This document shows, one piece after another, positions 1-6,142 of a DNA stretch of 19,460 nucleotides. Below the pieces are notes generated by a model. It saw only the letters and a list, made by a program, of their open reading frames with translations, ran no database searches and was not told the origin of the DNA. Location: contig JBEVIU010000138.1 in assembly GCA_040510575.1 (NCBI GenBank), positions 1 through 19,460 of the forward strand, read 5' to 3'. Source of the DNA: DASUMF01 sp040510575. GTDB taxonomy: Bacteria > Actinomycetota > Acidimicrobiia > IMCC26256 > DASPTH01. Each line of letters starts with the position of its first letter. The first letter of the stretch is position 1. The position numbers and the translations under genes were made by a program.

Positions 1-22
1 ACGGCCCCGAAATCGGGCGGCC

Positions 23-28
23 TACCAT
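23..28 (+). promoter_or_regulatory. Possible -10 box of a leaderless ribD transcript
   Basis: TACCAT fits the TANNNT -10 pattern of GC-rich actinomycetes. Exactly 7 bases separate it from the GTG at 36, the same spacing as TATAGT to ATG before argC. No Shine-Dalgarno sequence precedes the GTG, as expected for a leaderless message. The reading frame of ribD stays open to the window edge, so an earlier start outside the window cannot be excluded. Weak on its own. Confidence 0.35.
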
Positions 29-35
29 TGGTGCG

Positions 36-1181
36 GTGGTGCAGGGTCCCGCGCGCGACACCGAGCTTGCCGTTGGCGAACTGATGGACCGCGCCCTCGC
101 GCTGGGGGCCTCCGCCCGCCGGCGCACCGCGCCGAACCCGTGGGTCGGGTGCGTGATCGCCGTCGACGGCGTCATCGTCGGTGAGGGAGCGACGCAGCCG
201 CCGGGGGGCGCGCACGCCGAAGCGCAGGCGCTGGCGGCCGCGGGGGACCGGGCGAGGGGCGCGACTGCCTACGTCACGCTCGAGCCGTGCTCGCACCATG
301 GCCGTACCCCGCCCTGCGCCGATGCCCTGGTCGACGCGGGGATCGCCCGCGTGGTGGTGGCGGTGCTGGACCCCGACCCCCTCGTCGCCGGGAGCGGCAT
401 CGCACGGCTCCGCGAGCGGGGTGTGCCGGTCGAGCTCGGGGTGCGCGCCGCTGCCGCGACCCATTCGCTCCGGCCGTATCTGGTCCACCGCAGCGCGGGC
501 CGTGCGGCGACGCTGGTGAAGGTGGCGACGAGCATCGACGGGCGCATCGCGGCGTCCGACGGATCGTCGCAGTGGATCACCGGACCAGCCGCTCGCGCCG
601 ATGCCCACGAGTTGCGCGCCGACGCGCAGGCGGTGATGGTCGGATCGGGGACCGCACTCGCAGACCACCCTCGGCTCACCGTGCGAGAGGTCGCGGCGAT
701 GCCCGACCACCAACCGCTCCGTGTGCTGCTCGACGGCCGAGGCCGGGTGCCGGCCGAAGGCCCACTGTTCGACACGACGCTGGCGCCCACGCTGGTGCTC
801 ACCACCGACGCCGCGCCCGACGACGCCGTCGCGCGGTGGCTCGCGGCGGGCGCCAAGGTGCAGGTGCTGCCTGCTGCCGCCGGGGAGCGCGGGGTGGAGC
901 TCCGCTCCGCACTCGAGCACTTGGCGGGGCTGGGTGTGCTGCAGGTGCTCGTGGAGGGCGGCGCGACCCTCGCGGGGTCGCTGCTCGGGGCGGACCTGGC
1001 CGATCAGGTCGTCGCGTACGTCGGGCCGACCGTGTTGGGAGCCGACGGCCGGCCGCTGTTCGACCTTCCCGGCCCCGCGACCATCGACGATGCCCCCCGA
1101 TGGCGTCTCGCGGGCGTCGCCGCCCTCGACGACGACGTCCGCCTCGACTACGTGCCCGCCGTGTCGAACAGGGAGGCATAG
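36..1181 (+). CDS. ribD: Bifunctional diaminohydroxyphosphoribosylaminopyrimidine deaminase / 5-amino-6-(5-phosphoribosylamino)uracil reductase
   Basis: Cytosolic riboflavin enzyme acting on the product of GTP cyclohydrolase II: deamination first, then NADPH-dependent reduction of the ribose side chain. The N-terminal zinc deaminase domain (about residues 17-145) shows HAE at 60-62 with the catalytic Glu, and the PC...C pair Cys85 and Cys94. The C-terminal reductase domain (about 155-375) begins with the VKVATSIDGRIA motif and carries the VEGG motif near residue 308. The 381-residue length is normal for the fused enzyme. The start is uncertain: GTG at 36 is chosen because of the TACCAT box 7 bases upstream; ATG at 84 (residue 17) would also leave a complete deaminase domain. 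It ends 2 bases before ribE, whose GGGAGG ribosome site lies inside the ribD end. Confidence 0.95.
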   Translation: MVQGPARDTELAVGELMDRALALGASARRRTAPNPWVGCVIAVDGVIVGEGATQPPGGAHAEAQALAAAGDRARGATAYVTLEPCSHHGRTPPCADALVDAGIARVVVAVLDPDPLVAGSGIARLRERGVPVELGVRAAAATHSLRPYLVHRSAGRAATLVKVATSIDGRIAASDGSSQWITGPAARADAHELRADAQAVMVGSGTALADHPRLTVREVAAMPDHQPLRVLLDGRGRVPAEGPLFDTTLAPTLVLTTDAAPDDAVARWLAAGAKVQVLPAAAGERGVELRSALEHLAGLGVLQVLVEGGATLAGSLLGADLADQVVAYVGPTVLGADGRPLFDLPGPATIDDAPRWRLAGVAALDDDVRLDYVPAVSNREA

Positions 1182-1183
1182 CG

Positions 1184-1852
1184 ATGTTCACGGGGATCGT
1201 CGAGGAGCTGGGCACCGTGCGCGGGGTCGTGCCGAACGAGGGGGGCGCCCGCCTGGAGGTCGCGGCCACGACCGTGCTCGACGACGCCGAGATCGGCGCG
1301 TCGATCTCGGTGAACGGCTGCTGCCTCACCGTGGTTGCCCTGGGCGAGGGGTGCTGGGCCGCCGATGCGGTCACCGAGACGCTCGCGCACACGTCGCTCG
1401 GCAGTCTCAGGGCGGGTGACCGCGTGAACCTCGAACGACCGGTCCGCCTGGCCGATCGCCTCGGTGGTCACCTCGTGCAGGGCCACGTCGACGCCGTGGG
1501 CGCGGTGCGGGCCCGCACCCCGGAGCCCGACGGCTCGGTTCGGGTCGAGGTCGTCGCGCCGCTCGACGTGCTGCGTTACATGGTGCACAAGGGCTCCGTC
1601 ACGGTCGACGGCGTCAGCCTCACCATCGCCGCGCTGGGGCCCGACTCGTTCACCGTGGCCGTCATCCCGCACACTCTTGTGGTGACGACGCTCGGGTTCC
1701 GTGAGATCGACGACGCGGTCAACCTCGAAGTGGACGTGCTCGCCAAGTACGTCGAGCGCCTCGTGGGCCCGCAGGGGTCGACGCCACCGAGACCAGCGCC
1801 GATGAGACCAGCGCCACCGAGACCAGCGCCAATGAGACCAGAAGGAAGCTGA
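1184..1852 (+). CDS. ribE: Riboflavin synthase, alpha chain
   Basis: Dismutates two molecules of 6,7-dimethyl-8-ribityllumazine to riboflavin plus the pyrimidine precursor, which ribH reuses. Two homologous lumazine-binding barrels are visible: the first opens with MFTGIVEELG and has GCCLTV at 45-50; the second has the matching segment VHKGSVTVDGVSLT at 134-147. The start is firm: ATG with GGGAGG 7 bases upstream. The catalytic body ends near residue 198. A proline-arginine tail of repeated RPAP(M/P) units follows, encoded by a 15-base tandem repeat, and is not part of the usual family fold. The gene sits between ribD and ribBA with minimal spacing, so it is very probably cotranscribed with them. 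Confidence 0.96.
   Translation: MFTGIVEELGTVRGVVPNEGGARLEVAATTVLDDAEIGASISVNGCCLTVVALGEGCWAADAVTETLAHTSLGSLRAGDRVNLERPVRLADRLGGHLVQGHVDAVGAVRARTPEPDGSVRVEVVAPLDVLRYMVHKGSVTVDGVSLTIAALGPDSFTVAVIPHTLVVTTLGFREIDDAVNLEVDVLAKYVERLVGPQGSTPPRPAPMRPAPPRPAPMRPEGS
1786..1841 (+). repeat. 15-base tandem repeat at the 3' end of ribE
   Basis: About 3.7 copies of a 15-base unit: a constant GAGACCAGCGCC preceded by a varying triplet ACC, GAT, ACC, AAT. The last copy breaks off after GAGACCAG and runs into AAGGAAG and the ribE stop. In the ribE frame it encodes a (R-P-A-P-M/P) pentapeptide repeat. The alternation of the varying triplet suggests that a 30-base pair of units was duplicated. Confidence 0.9.
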
Positions 1853-1859
1853 GGCTCAG

Positions 1860-3095
1860 ATGCCGTTCGCCGAGATCGACGAAGCCGTTGCCGCGGTCGC
1901 GCGCGGCGAGATCGTGATCGTGGTCGACGACGCCGACCGCGAGAACGAGGGCGACCTCATCATGGCGGCCGAGAAGATGACGTCCGAGTCGATGGCGTTC
2001 ATGATCCGCCACACGAGTGGCGTGATCTGCATGCCGGTCGAGGGCGAACGCCTCGACGACCTGCGCCTCCCGCTCATGGTCGCCGACAACACCGAGGCGC
2101 AGCGCACCGCGTTCACCGTGTCGGTCGACGCCCGGCACGGCACCTCCACCGGGATCAGCGCAGCCGATCGGGCCACCACCATCCAGACCATCCTCGATCC
2201 CGCGACGCGCCCCGACGACCTCGCGCGCCCCGGGCACATCTTCCCGCTGCGCTACCGCGAGGGCGGCGTGCTCAACCGCGCCGGTCACACCGAAGCGGCG
2301 GTCGACCTGGCCCGCCTCGCGGGGCTCGAGGCCGCGGGAGTGCTCGCCGAGGTGGTCAACGACGACGGCACGATGGCGCGGCTTCCGGATCTGGAGGTCT
2401 TCGCGGCCGAGCACGGCCTGGTGATGATCTCGATCGCGGACCTCATCCGCTACCGGCGTCGGCGCGAGAAACTGGTCCGCCGGGTGTCGGAAGCGCGGAT
2501 CCCGACGCGCCACGCCGATTTCACTGCGTACGTCTACGAGTCGTTGCTCGACGGCGCCGAGCACTTCGTGTTCGCGCTCGGCGAGGTCGCGGGCGCCGAC
2601 GACGTGCTCGTGCGGGTGCATTCCGAGTGCCTCACCGGTGACGTCTTCGGCTCGCTGCGCTGTGACTGCGGGGTGCAGCTCGACCTCGCGCAGGAGATCA
2701 TCGCGGCCGAGGGTCAGGGCGTGGTCATCTACCTGCGCGGGCACGAAGGTCGCGGGATGGGGCTCGGCAACAAGCTCCACGCGTACTCACTGCAGGACAA
2801 GGGCCGCGACACGGTCGAGGCGAACGTCGAGCTCGGCTTCCACGCCGACTCGCGCGAGTACGGCATCGGCGCGCAGATCCTCGTCGACCTCGGCATCACC
2901 ACCATGCGGCTCCTCACCAACAATCCGGCCAAGCGCGGCGGGCTCGAGGGCTACGGTCTCTCGATCGTCGACCGGGTGCCGCTGAAGGTCACGCCGAACA
3001 TCGAGAACATCCGGTACCTGCGCACGAAGCAGGAGAAGATGGGTCACATCCTCGACATCGAGCGCGACGACGCCGACGAGCTCGGCGGCGCGTAG
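1860..3095 (+). CDS. ribBA: Bifunctional 3,4-dihydroxy-2-butanone 4-phosphate synthase / GTP cyclohydrolase II
   Basis: Supplies both branches of riboflavin synthesis: the C4 unit from ribulose 5-phosphate and the pyrimidine from GTP. The N-terminal DHBP synthase domain (about 1-203) shows DDADRENEGD at 23-32 with the acidic metal and substrate residues, then HIFPLR and GHTEA. The C-terminal GTP cyclohydrolase II domain (about 205-400) shows the zinc ligands Cys257, Cys268 and Cys270 in the C-x10-C-x-C spacing and the GHEGRGMGL and NNPAKRGGL segments. Its 411 residues match the fused actinobacterial form. The start is ATG at 1860 with GAGG 5 bases upstream, 7 bases after the ribE stop. Both halves keep their motifs, so both activities are expected. 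Confidence 0.97.
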   Translation: MPFAEIDEAVAAVARGEIVIVVDDADRENEGDLIMAAEKMTSESMAFMIRHTSGVICMPVEGERLDDLRLPLMVADNTEAQRTAFTVSVDARHGTSTGISAADRATTIQTILDPATRPDDLARPGHIFPLRYREGGVLNRAGHTEAAVDLARLAGLEAAGVLAEVVNDDGTMARLPDLEVFAAEHGLVMISIADLIRYRRRREKLVRRVSEARIPTRHADFTAYVYESLLDGAEHFVFALGEVAGADDVLVRVHSECLTGDVFGSLRCDCGVQLDLAQEIIAAEGQGVVIYLRGHEGRGMGLGNKLHAYSLQDKGRDTVEANVELGFHADSREYGIGAQILVDLGITTMRLLTNNPAKRGGLEGYGLSIVDRVPLKVTPNIENIRYLRTKQEKMGHILDIERDDADELGGA

Positions 3096-3138
3096 CCACT
3101 CGACCAGCACCGGCGATCAGAGCACAGGCCACCAGACC

Positions 3139-3651
3139 ATGGGTTCGTACACCGAGTTCGAGGGCTCGCTCGACGCGAGCGGCATGCGGATCGCGATCGT
3201 CGCGGCCCGCTTCAACGACCATGTCACGAAGCCCCTGTTGGAAGGCGCGATCGACACGCTGCGCGACCTGGGCCTCGACGACGTCCCCGTGTGGTGGGTC
3301 CCCGGCGCGTTCGAGATCCCACTCGCCGCCCAGCGGCTCGCGCCGGGGTGCCACGCGGTGATCTGCCTGGGCGCGGTGATCCGGGGCGACACACCGCACT
3401 TCGACTACGTGGCGGGGGAGTGCGCGGCGGGCATCCAGCGCGTCGCGCTCGACACCGGCACGCCGATCGTCTTCGGTGTGCTCACCATCGACACCCTCGA
3501 CCAGGCGGTCGAACGCACCGGCGGGAGTGAGGGGCACAAGGGTGCCGAGGCCGCGCGCACGGCAGTCGAGATGGTGAGCCTGCTGCGCCGGCTCACCGAC
3601 CCGCACGCTCCCGAGCCCGCTCCAGAGCCCGCTCCAGAGAAGGATCGATGA
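3139..3651 (+). CDS. ribH: 6,7-dimethyl-8-ribityllumazine synthase
   Basis: Condenses the RibBA C4 product with the pyrimidine made by RibD to give the substrate of RibE; the family forms pentamers or 60-mer capsids in the cytosol. Visible marks are ARFN at 23-26, PGAFEIP at 55-61, IRGDTPHFDYV at 81-91 with the catalytic His87, and GVLT near 113. The segment usually written GNKG reads GHKG (His133, Lys134) here, a mild variation next to the active-site lysine region. The last 12 or so residues are a PEPAPEPAPE tail encoded by a 12-base duplication. It follows ribBA after 43 bases with only a weak ribosome site and overlaps hisG. Function is near certain. Confidence 0.96.
   Translation: MGSYTEFEGSLDASGMRIAIVAARFNDHVTKPLLEGAIDTLRDLGLDDVPVWWVPGAFEIPLAAQRLAPGCHAVICLGAVIRGDTPHFDYVAGECAAGIQRVALDTGTPIVFGVLTIDTLDQAVERTGGSEGHKGAEAARTAVEMVSLLRRLTDPHAPEPAPEPAPEKDR
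3613..3636 (+). repeat. 12-base tandem duplication at the 3' end of ribH
   Basis: Two perfect copies of GAGCCCGCTCCA, followed by a third start GAG that turns into GAGAAGGA, the ribosome binding site of hisG. It encodes the EPAPEPAP tail of lumazine synthase. Confidence 0.85.
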
Positions 3652-4526
3652 TGCTCCGCCTCGTGCTCCCCAAGGGCTCGCTCGAACGTCAGACCATGCA
3701 GCTGTTCGAAGACGCCGACCTCACCGTGTCGCGCGGCTCCGACGTCGACTACCGCGGCACGATCGACGACCCCCGCGTCGCCGAGGTGCGCGTGCTGCGC
3801 CCCCAGGAGATCCCGGTGTACGTCGCCGAAGGTCGCTTCGACATCGGCATCACCGGTCGCGACTGGATCGAGGAGCGCAACGCCGAGGTCGTCACCCTCT
3901 CCGAGCTGCACTACTCGAAGGCCACGGCTCGCCCGATCCGCGTCGTCCTCGCGGTGGGGGCCGACTCGACCGCGCAGTCGGTGGCCGACCTCCCGGCGGG
4001 GCTCGTCGTGCACACGGAGTACCCGGAGCTCACGCGGCGGTACTTCGCCAAGCACGGCGTCGACGCCGACGTGCAGCTCTCGTACGGCGCGACCGAGGCC
4101 AAGGTGCCCGACATCGCCGACGCGGTGGTCGAGATCACCGAGACCGGACGTGCGCTGCGCGCCGCGGGGCTCCGCATCCTCGACACCATCCTCGTGTCGT
4201 ACACCGAGCTGGTCGCGAACCCGGCGGCGTACCAGGACCCGGAGAAGCGCAAGGCGATGGAGCAGCTCCAGATCCTGCTCACGGGCGCGCTCGAAGCGCG
4301 CGGGCGGGTGCTGCTCAAGCTCAACGTCGAGGCGACCGAGCTCGACGCGGTGATCGCGCTGTTGCCCGCGCTCAAGTCACCGACCGTGTCGCAGCTGTTC
4401 GGGGCCGACGGCTACGCGGTGGAGACGGTGGTGGCGAAGAGCGAGATCAACACGTTGATCCCTGCGTTGAAGGATGCCGGCGCGATGGGGATCATCGAGT
4501 TGCCCATCGCCAAGATCGTGCACTGA
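3651..4526 (+). CDS. hisG: ATP phosphoribosyltransferase, long form
   Basis: First, feedback-controlled step of histidine synthesis: ATP plus PRPP to phosphoribosyl-ATP. It opens with LRLVLPKGSLE, has the GITGRDWI segment near residue 75, and the PRPP-site region DAVVEITETGRALRAAGL near 165. At 291 residues it is the long form, whose last 75 or so residues form the ACT-like domain that binds histidine in this family, so it should work without HisZ. Two adjacent ATGs exist at 3648 and 3651; 3651 is preferred because AAGGA then lies 6 bases upstream. Either start overlaps the ribH stop, implying translational coupling. No other his gene is present; in streptomycetes hisE is usually found between ribH and hisG (from memory). 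Confidence 0.95.
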   Translation: MLRLVLPKGSLERQTMQLFEDADLTVSRGSDVDYRGTIDDPRVAEVRVLRPQEIPVYVAEGRFDIGITGRDWIEERNAEVVTLSELHYSKATARPIRVVLAVGADSTAQSVADLPAGLVVHTEYPELTRRYFAKHGVDADVQLSYGATEAKVPDIADAVVEITETGRALRAAGLRILDTILVSYTELVANPAAYQDPEKRKAMEQLQILLTGALEARGRVLLKLNVEATELDAVIALLPALKSPTVSQLFGADGYAVETVVAKSEINTLIPALKDAGAMGIIELPIAKIVH

Positions 4527-4531
4527 GCACC

Positions 4532-4759
4532 GTGGCGAAGGGGTCGCGATCGAACGGACGCGTGATCGCGTTCGACGAGCCTCGTGGGCTCGGCGAGGTC
4601 GAAGACGACCAAGGTGTCCGGTACCCGTTCCACTGCACCGCGATCGCCGACGGCACACGAACGATCGCCGTTGGTCGCGCCGTCGAGTTCCGGGTGGTGA
4701 CGGGCCCGATCGGCACTCGCGAAGCTGCCGAGGTCACGCCCCGCATCGAGGCAGGCTGA
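4532..4759 (+). CDS. Small cold-shock-domain-like protein
   Basis: A 75-residue protein starting at GTG, 5 bases after hisG. The segment from NGRVIAFDEPRGLGEV to PFHCTAI resembles the first strands of a cold-shock/OB fold (G-x-V-x-x-F-D...G-x-G-x-V...F-H), and the C-terminal half (VGRAVEFRVV...EAAEVTP) gives the remaining strands. This suggests a single-stranded nucleic acid binding protein, but the usual RNP1/RNP2 aromatic residues are only partly present, so the family call is by pattern and not by close identity. It ends one base before the stop codon of the opposing DUF1844 gene. No clear Shine-Dalgarno sequence is present, so translation probably depends on hisG. Confidence 0.72.
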   Translation: MAKGSRSNGRVIAFDEPRGLGEVEDDQGVRYPFHCTAIADGTRTIAVGRAVEFRVVTGPIGTREAAEVTPRIEAG

Positions 4760-4770
4760 GTCAGGCCTCG
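4747..4770. terminator. Possible bidirectional terminator at a convergent gene junction
   Basis: CGAGGC at 4747-4752 pairs perfectly with GCCTCG at 4765-4770. The 12-base interval holds both stop codons (4757-4759 plus strand, 4761-4763 minus strand) and has its own partial symmetry, CTGAgTCAG. No T-run follows on either strand, so it is not a classical intrinsic terminator, but its place between two converging genes makes a shared stop signal plausible. Confidence 0.35.
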
Positions 4771-5195
4771 TCGCGCATGCTGTTCGCGACCTGGACGTAG
4801 GCCATGCGGAGCTGGCCGAGAGCGTCGCGCAGCGGCTCGTCGTTCGGGTGGAGGCGGTCGCCCAGGCCCTCGACCAGTGCCGCCAGCGCGTCGATGGCCA
4901 ATCCGGCCTCCACGAGGCGGGGCTCGGTGGGGGTGCCGTCGGGGGCGGGATCGGGGGTCAGGTGCAGCACCGCCAGCTGCCAGATCCCCACGGCGTGGTT
5001 GGCGATGATGTCCACCACCGGGACCGACGACAGCTCCTCGCGGGCCCGGCGCATCTCGGCCTCGAGCTCCTCCGCTCCAGGCTCCGCCCCGCCCTGGTAC
5101 CCAGCGCCGAATCCCTGATCGCCAGGGCTCGGCTGGCTCGGCTGGGGGGTCCGTTCCGGCTCGTGCTCACCCGAAGGCGTCCAGAGGCTGCTCAC
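4761..5195 (-). CDS. DUF1844 domain-containing protein
   Basis: A 144-residue protein of unknown function, transcribed away from infC. The start is GTG at 5195, chosen because the minus strand shows GGAAAGG with 7 bases to the GTG; the longer frame back to 5267 has no such site and would use up most of the promoter spacer. Residues 1-55 are a polar, Pro/Gly/Glu-rich and probably disordered leader beginning VSSLWTPSGEHEP. Residues from about 57 hold the DUF1844 pattern: PVVDIIANHAVGIWQLAVLHL, then a helix with AGLAIDALAALVEGLGDRL, and a closing LRDALGQLRMAYVQV. In actinomycetes this family is often found beside infC, but no role is established. No membrane segment is evident beyond one moderately hydrophobic helix. 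Confidence 0.8.
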   Translation of the reverse strand: MSSLWTPSGEHEPERTPQPSQPSPGDQGFGAGYQGGAEPGAEELEAEMRRAREELSSVPVVDIIANHAVGIWQLAVLHLTPDPAPDGTPTEPRLVEAGLAIDALAALVEGLGDRLHPNDEPLRDALGQLRMAYVQVANSMRDEA

Positions 5196-5222
5196 GCGGT
5201 AACCTTTCCGGCCAGACAACAA

Positions 5223-5239
5223 GTGGGACGCGTCCCCAC
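5223..5239. promoter_or_regulatory. Near-palindrome in the DUF1844/infC divergent spacer
   Basis: GTGGG-ACGCGTC-CCCAC is a 17-base near-palindrome with 5-base arms around ACGCGT, 28-44 bases upstream of the DUF1844 start. It may be an operator between the two divergent genes or a hairpin in the DUF1844 leader. No matching second copy was found in the window. Confidence 0.3.
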
Positions 5240-5329
5240 CCGGCCACCTGTCACTGTGTCCAGCCACTATCGCAGATGGTGCTGCAATCGGTGCACTGTG
5301 CGCCCGGGTCCGTGCATTCGCTCGACGGC

Positions 5330-5433
5330 CTCACGGGGTCGTTCGCGTGAGTACGGCGGACGCGACCTGCGTCCGCCGTCGTCGCGTTCGCCCGCCTGTG
5401 TGCGTGTGTGCGCGACGATGGGGGAAGACCCAT
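5330..5433 (+). promoter_or_regulatory. Structured 5' leader of infC: four adjacent stem-loops
   Basis: Four inverted repeats follow one another with 0-1 base between them. H0: CTCACG 5330-5335 with CGTGAG 5346-5351. H1: 11 perfect pairs, ACGGCGGACGC 5353-5363 with GCGTCCGCCGT 5369-5379, loop GACCT. H2: CGTCGCG 5380-5386 with CGCGACG 5411-5417, loop of 24. H3: ATGGG 5418-5422 with CCCAT 5429-5433, loop GGAAGA. The set ends 30 bases before the infC ribosome site. No T-run follows H1, so simple termination is unlikely. infC operon leaders are autoregulatory in E. coli and B. subtilis (IF3 and L20), which makes a cis-acting RNA reasonable; that is inference. High GC makes short stems cheap, but H1 is hard to dismiss. 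Confidence 0.5.
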
Positions 5434-5463
5434 TCGATGACACCCTCGGGAGTTCGATGCAGC

Positions 5464-5476
5464 AGGTGACGAGATA
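5464..5476 (+). promoter_or_regulatory. infC ribosome binding site and non-canonical ATA start
   Basis: AGGTGA at 5464-5469 matches the end of the anti-Shine-Dalgarno sequence and lies 4 bases before ATA at 5474. The frame is closed upstream by TGA at 5438-5440, and no ATG, GTG or TTG occurs between that stop and GTG 5522, which lies inside the conserved IF3 N-terminus. Confidence 0.7.
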
Positions 5477-6142
5477 GCCACTCACGAGGTTCGGATCAAC
5501 GATCGGATCCGAGCCCGCGAGGTGTTCCTGGTCGGGAGCGACGGCGAGCAGCTGGGGGTGAAGCCCCTTCCTGAAGCCCTCGCGCTCGCGCGGGAGCTCA
5601 GCCTCGACCTCGTCGAGGTGGCGCCCAACGCCAATCCGCCGGTGTGCCGGGTCATGGACCACGGCCGCTACGTGTACGAGCAGGAGCAACGCCGGAGGAA
5701 GTCGAAGGGCAAGTCGACCAACGTCGTCATCAAGGAGATGAAGTTCAGGCCCAAGATCGACGAGCACGACTACGTGACGAAGATGAAGCACGTGGGACGG
5801 TTCCTCGGCGAGGGCAACAAGGTGAAGCTCACGATCATGTTCCGGGGCCGCGAGATGGCTCACCCCGAGCTCGGCATGCGCATCCTGCGTCGCATCGCCG
5901 AGGACCTGAACGAGATTGCGGTCGTCGAGACCGACGCTCGCCAGGACGGGCGGAACATGACCATGGTGCTGCACCCGCTCAAGAAGGACGGCGGGGCCGG
6001 GCGCAAGCCCAAGGCACCCGCCGATGTGGGCGCCGCACCGGCGGCGACCGCGACCCAGACGGCAACACCGGCTGGGACACAGACCGCAACACAGGCCGAG
6101 GCGCCCGCCCCACCGGCGGCGTCCGACAACGGAGCAGCGTGA
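5474..6142 (+). CDS. infC: Translation initiation factor IF-3
   Basis: Binds the 30S subunit, keeps 50S off and checks the start codon and initiator tRNA. With the ATA start the protein is 222 residues beginning ATHEVRINDRIRAREV, the expected IF3 opening; starting at GTG 5522 would delete the INDRIR segment. The N-domain runs to about 70 (EVAPNANPPVCRVMDHG), the lysine/arginine-rich linker helix is at about 71-90, and the C-domain at about 91-168 (RPKIDEHDY, KLTIMFRGREM, DGRNMTMVL). Residues after 168 are an Ala/Thr/Gln/Pro tail with a degenerate repeat. IF3 disfavours non-standard starts, so an ATA start would give autoregulation like that of the AUU start of E. coli infC (established there, inferred here). 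The stop overlaps rpmI as TGATG. Confidence 0.93.
   Translation: MATHEVRINDRIRAREVFLVGSDGEQLGVKPLPEALALARELSLDLVEVAPNANPPVCRVMDHGRYVYEQEQRRRKSKGKSTNVVIKEMKFRPKIDEHDYVTKMKHVGRFLGEGNKVKLTIMFRGREMAHPELGMRILRRIAEDLNEIAVVETDARQDGRNMTMVLHPLKKDGGAGRKPKAPADVGAAPAATATQTATPAGTQTATQAEAPAPPAASDNGAA
6056..6103 (+). repeat. Degenerate 24-base repeat in the infC tail
   Basis: Two diverged copies beginning CAGACGGCAACACCGGC and CAGACCGCAACACAGGC encode QTATPAGT and QTATQAEA in the disordered C-terminal tail of IF3. Several substitutions separate the copies, so the event is older than the argJ or ribH duplications. Confidence 0.5.

Noticed and set aside
1..35. FMN riboswitch or terminator before ribD
   Set aside because: Only 35 bases are visible; the short CCCG/CGGG stem at 6-17 is too small, and no FMN element features are present.
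287..1183. Open frame running into ribE from upstream, giving a 521-residue product
   Set aside because: The upstream part is an out-of-frame, arginine-rich reading of ribD. Riboflavin synthase starts at ATG 1184 with a good ribosome site and the MFTGIVEELG opening.
1786..1841. CRISPR-like repeat array
   Set aside because: The 15-base units are directly adjacent without spacers and lie in frame inside ribE; this is a coding tandem repeat.
5196..5267. Longer DUF1844 start at ATG 5267
   Set aside because: The added residues are not family-like, no ribosome site precedes that ATG, and GTG 5195 has GGAAAGG at ideal spacing.
5522..5524. GTG 5522 as the infC start
   Set aside because: It would cut the conserved IF3 N-terminal segment, and no ribosome site precedes it.
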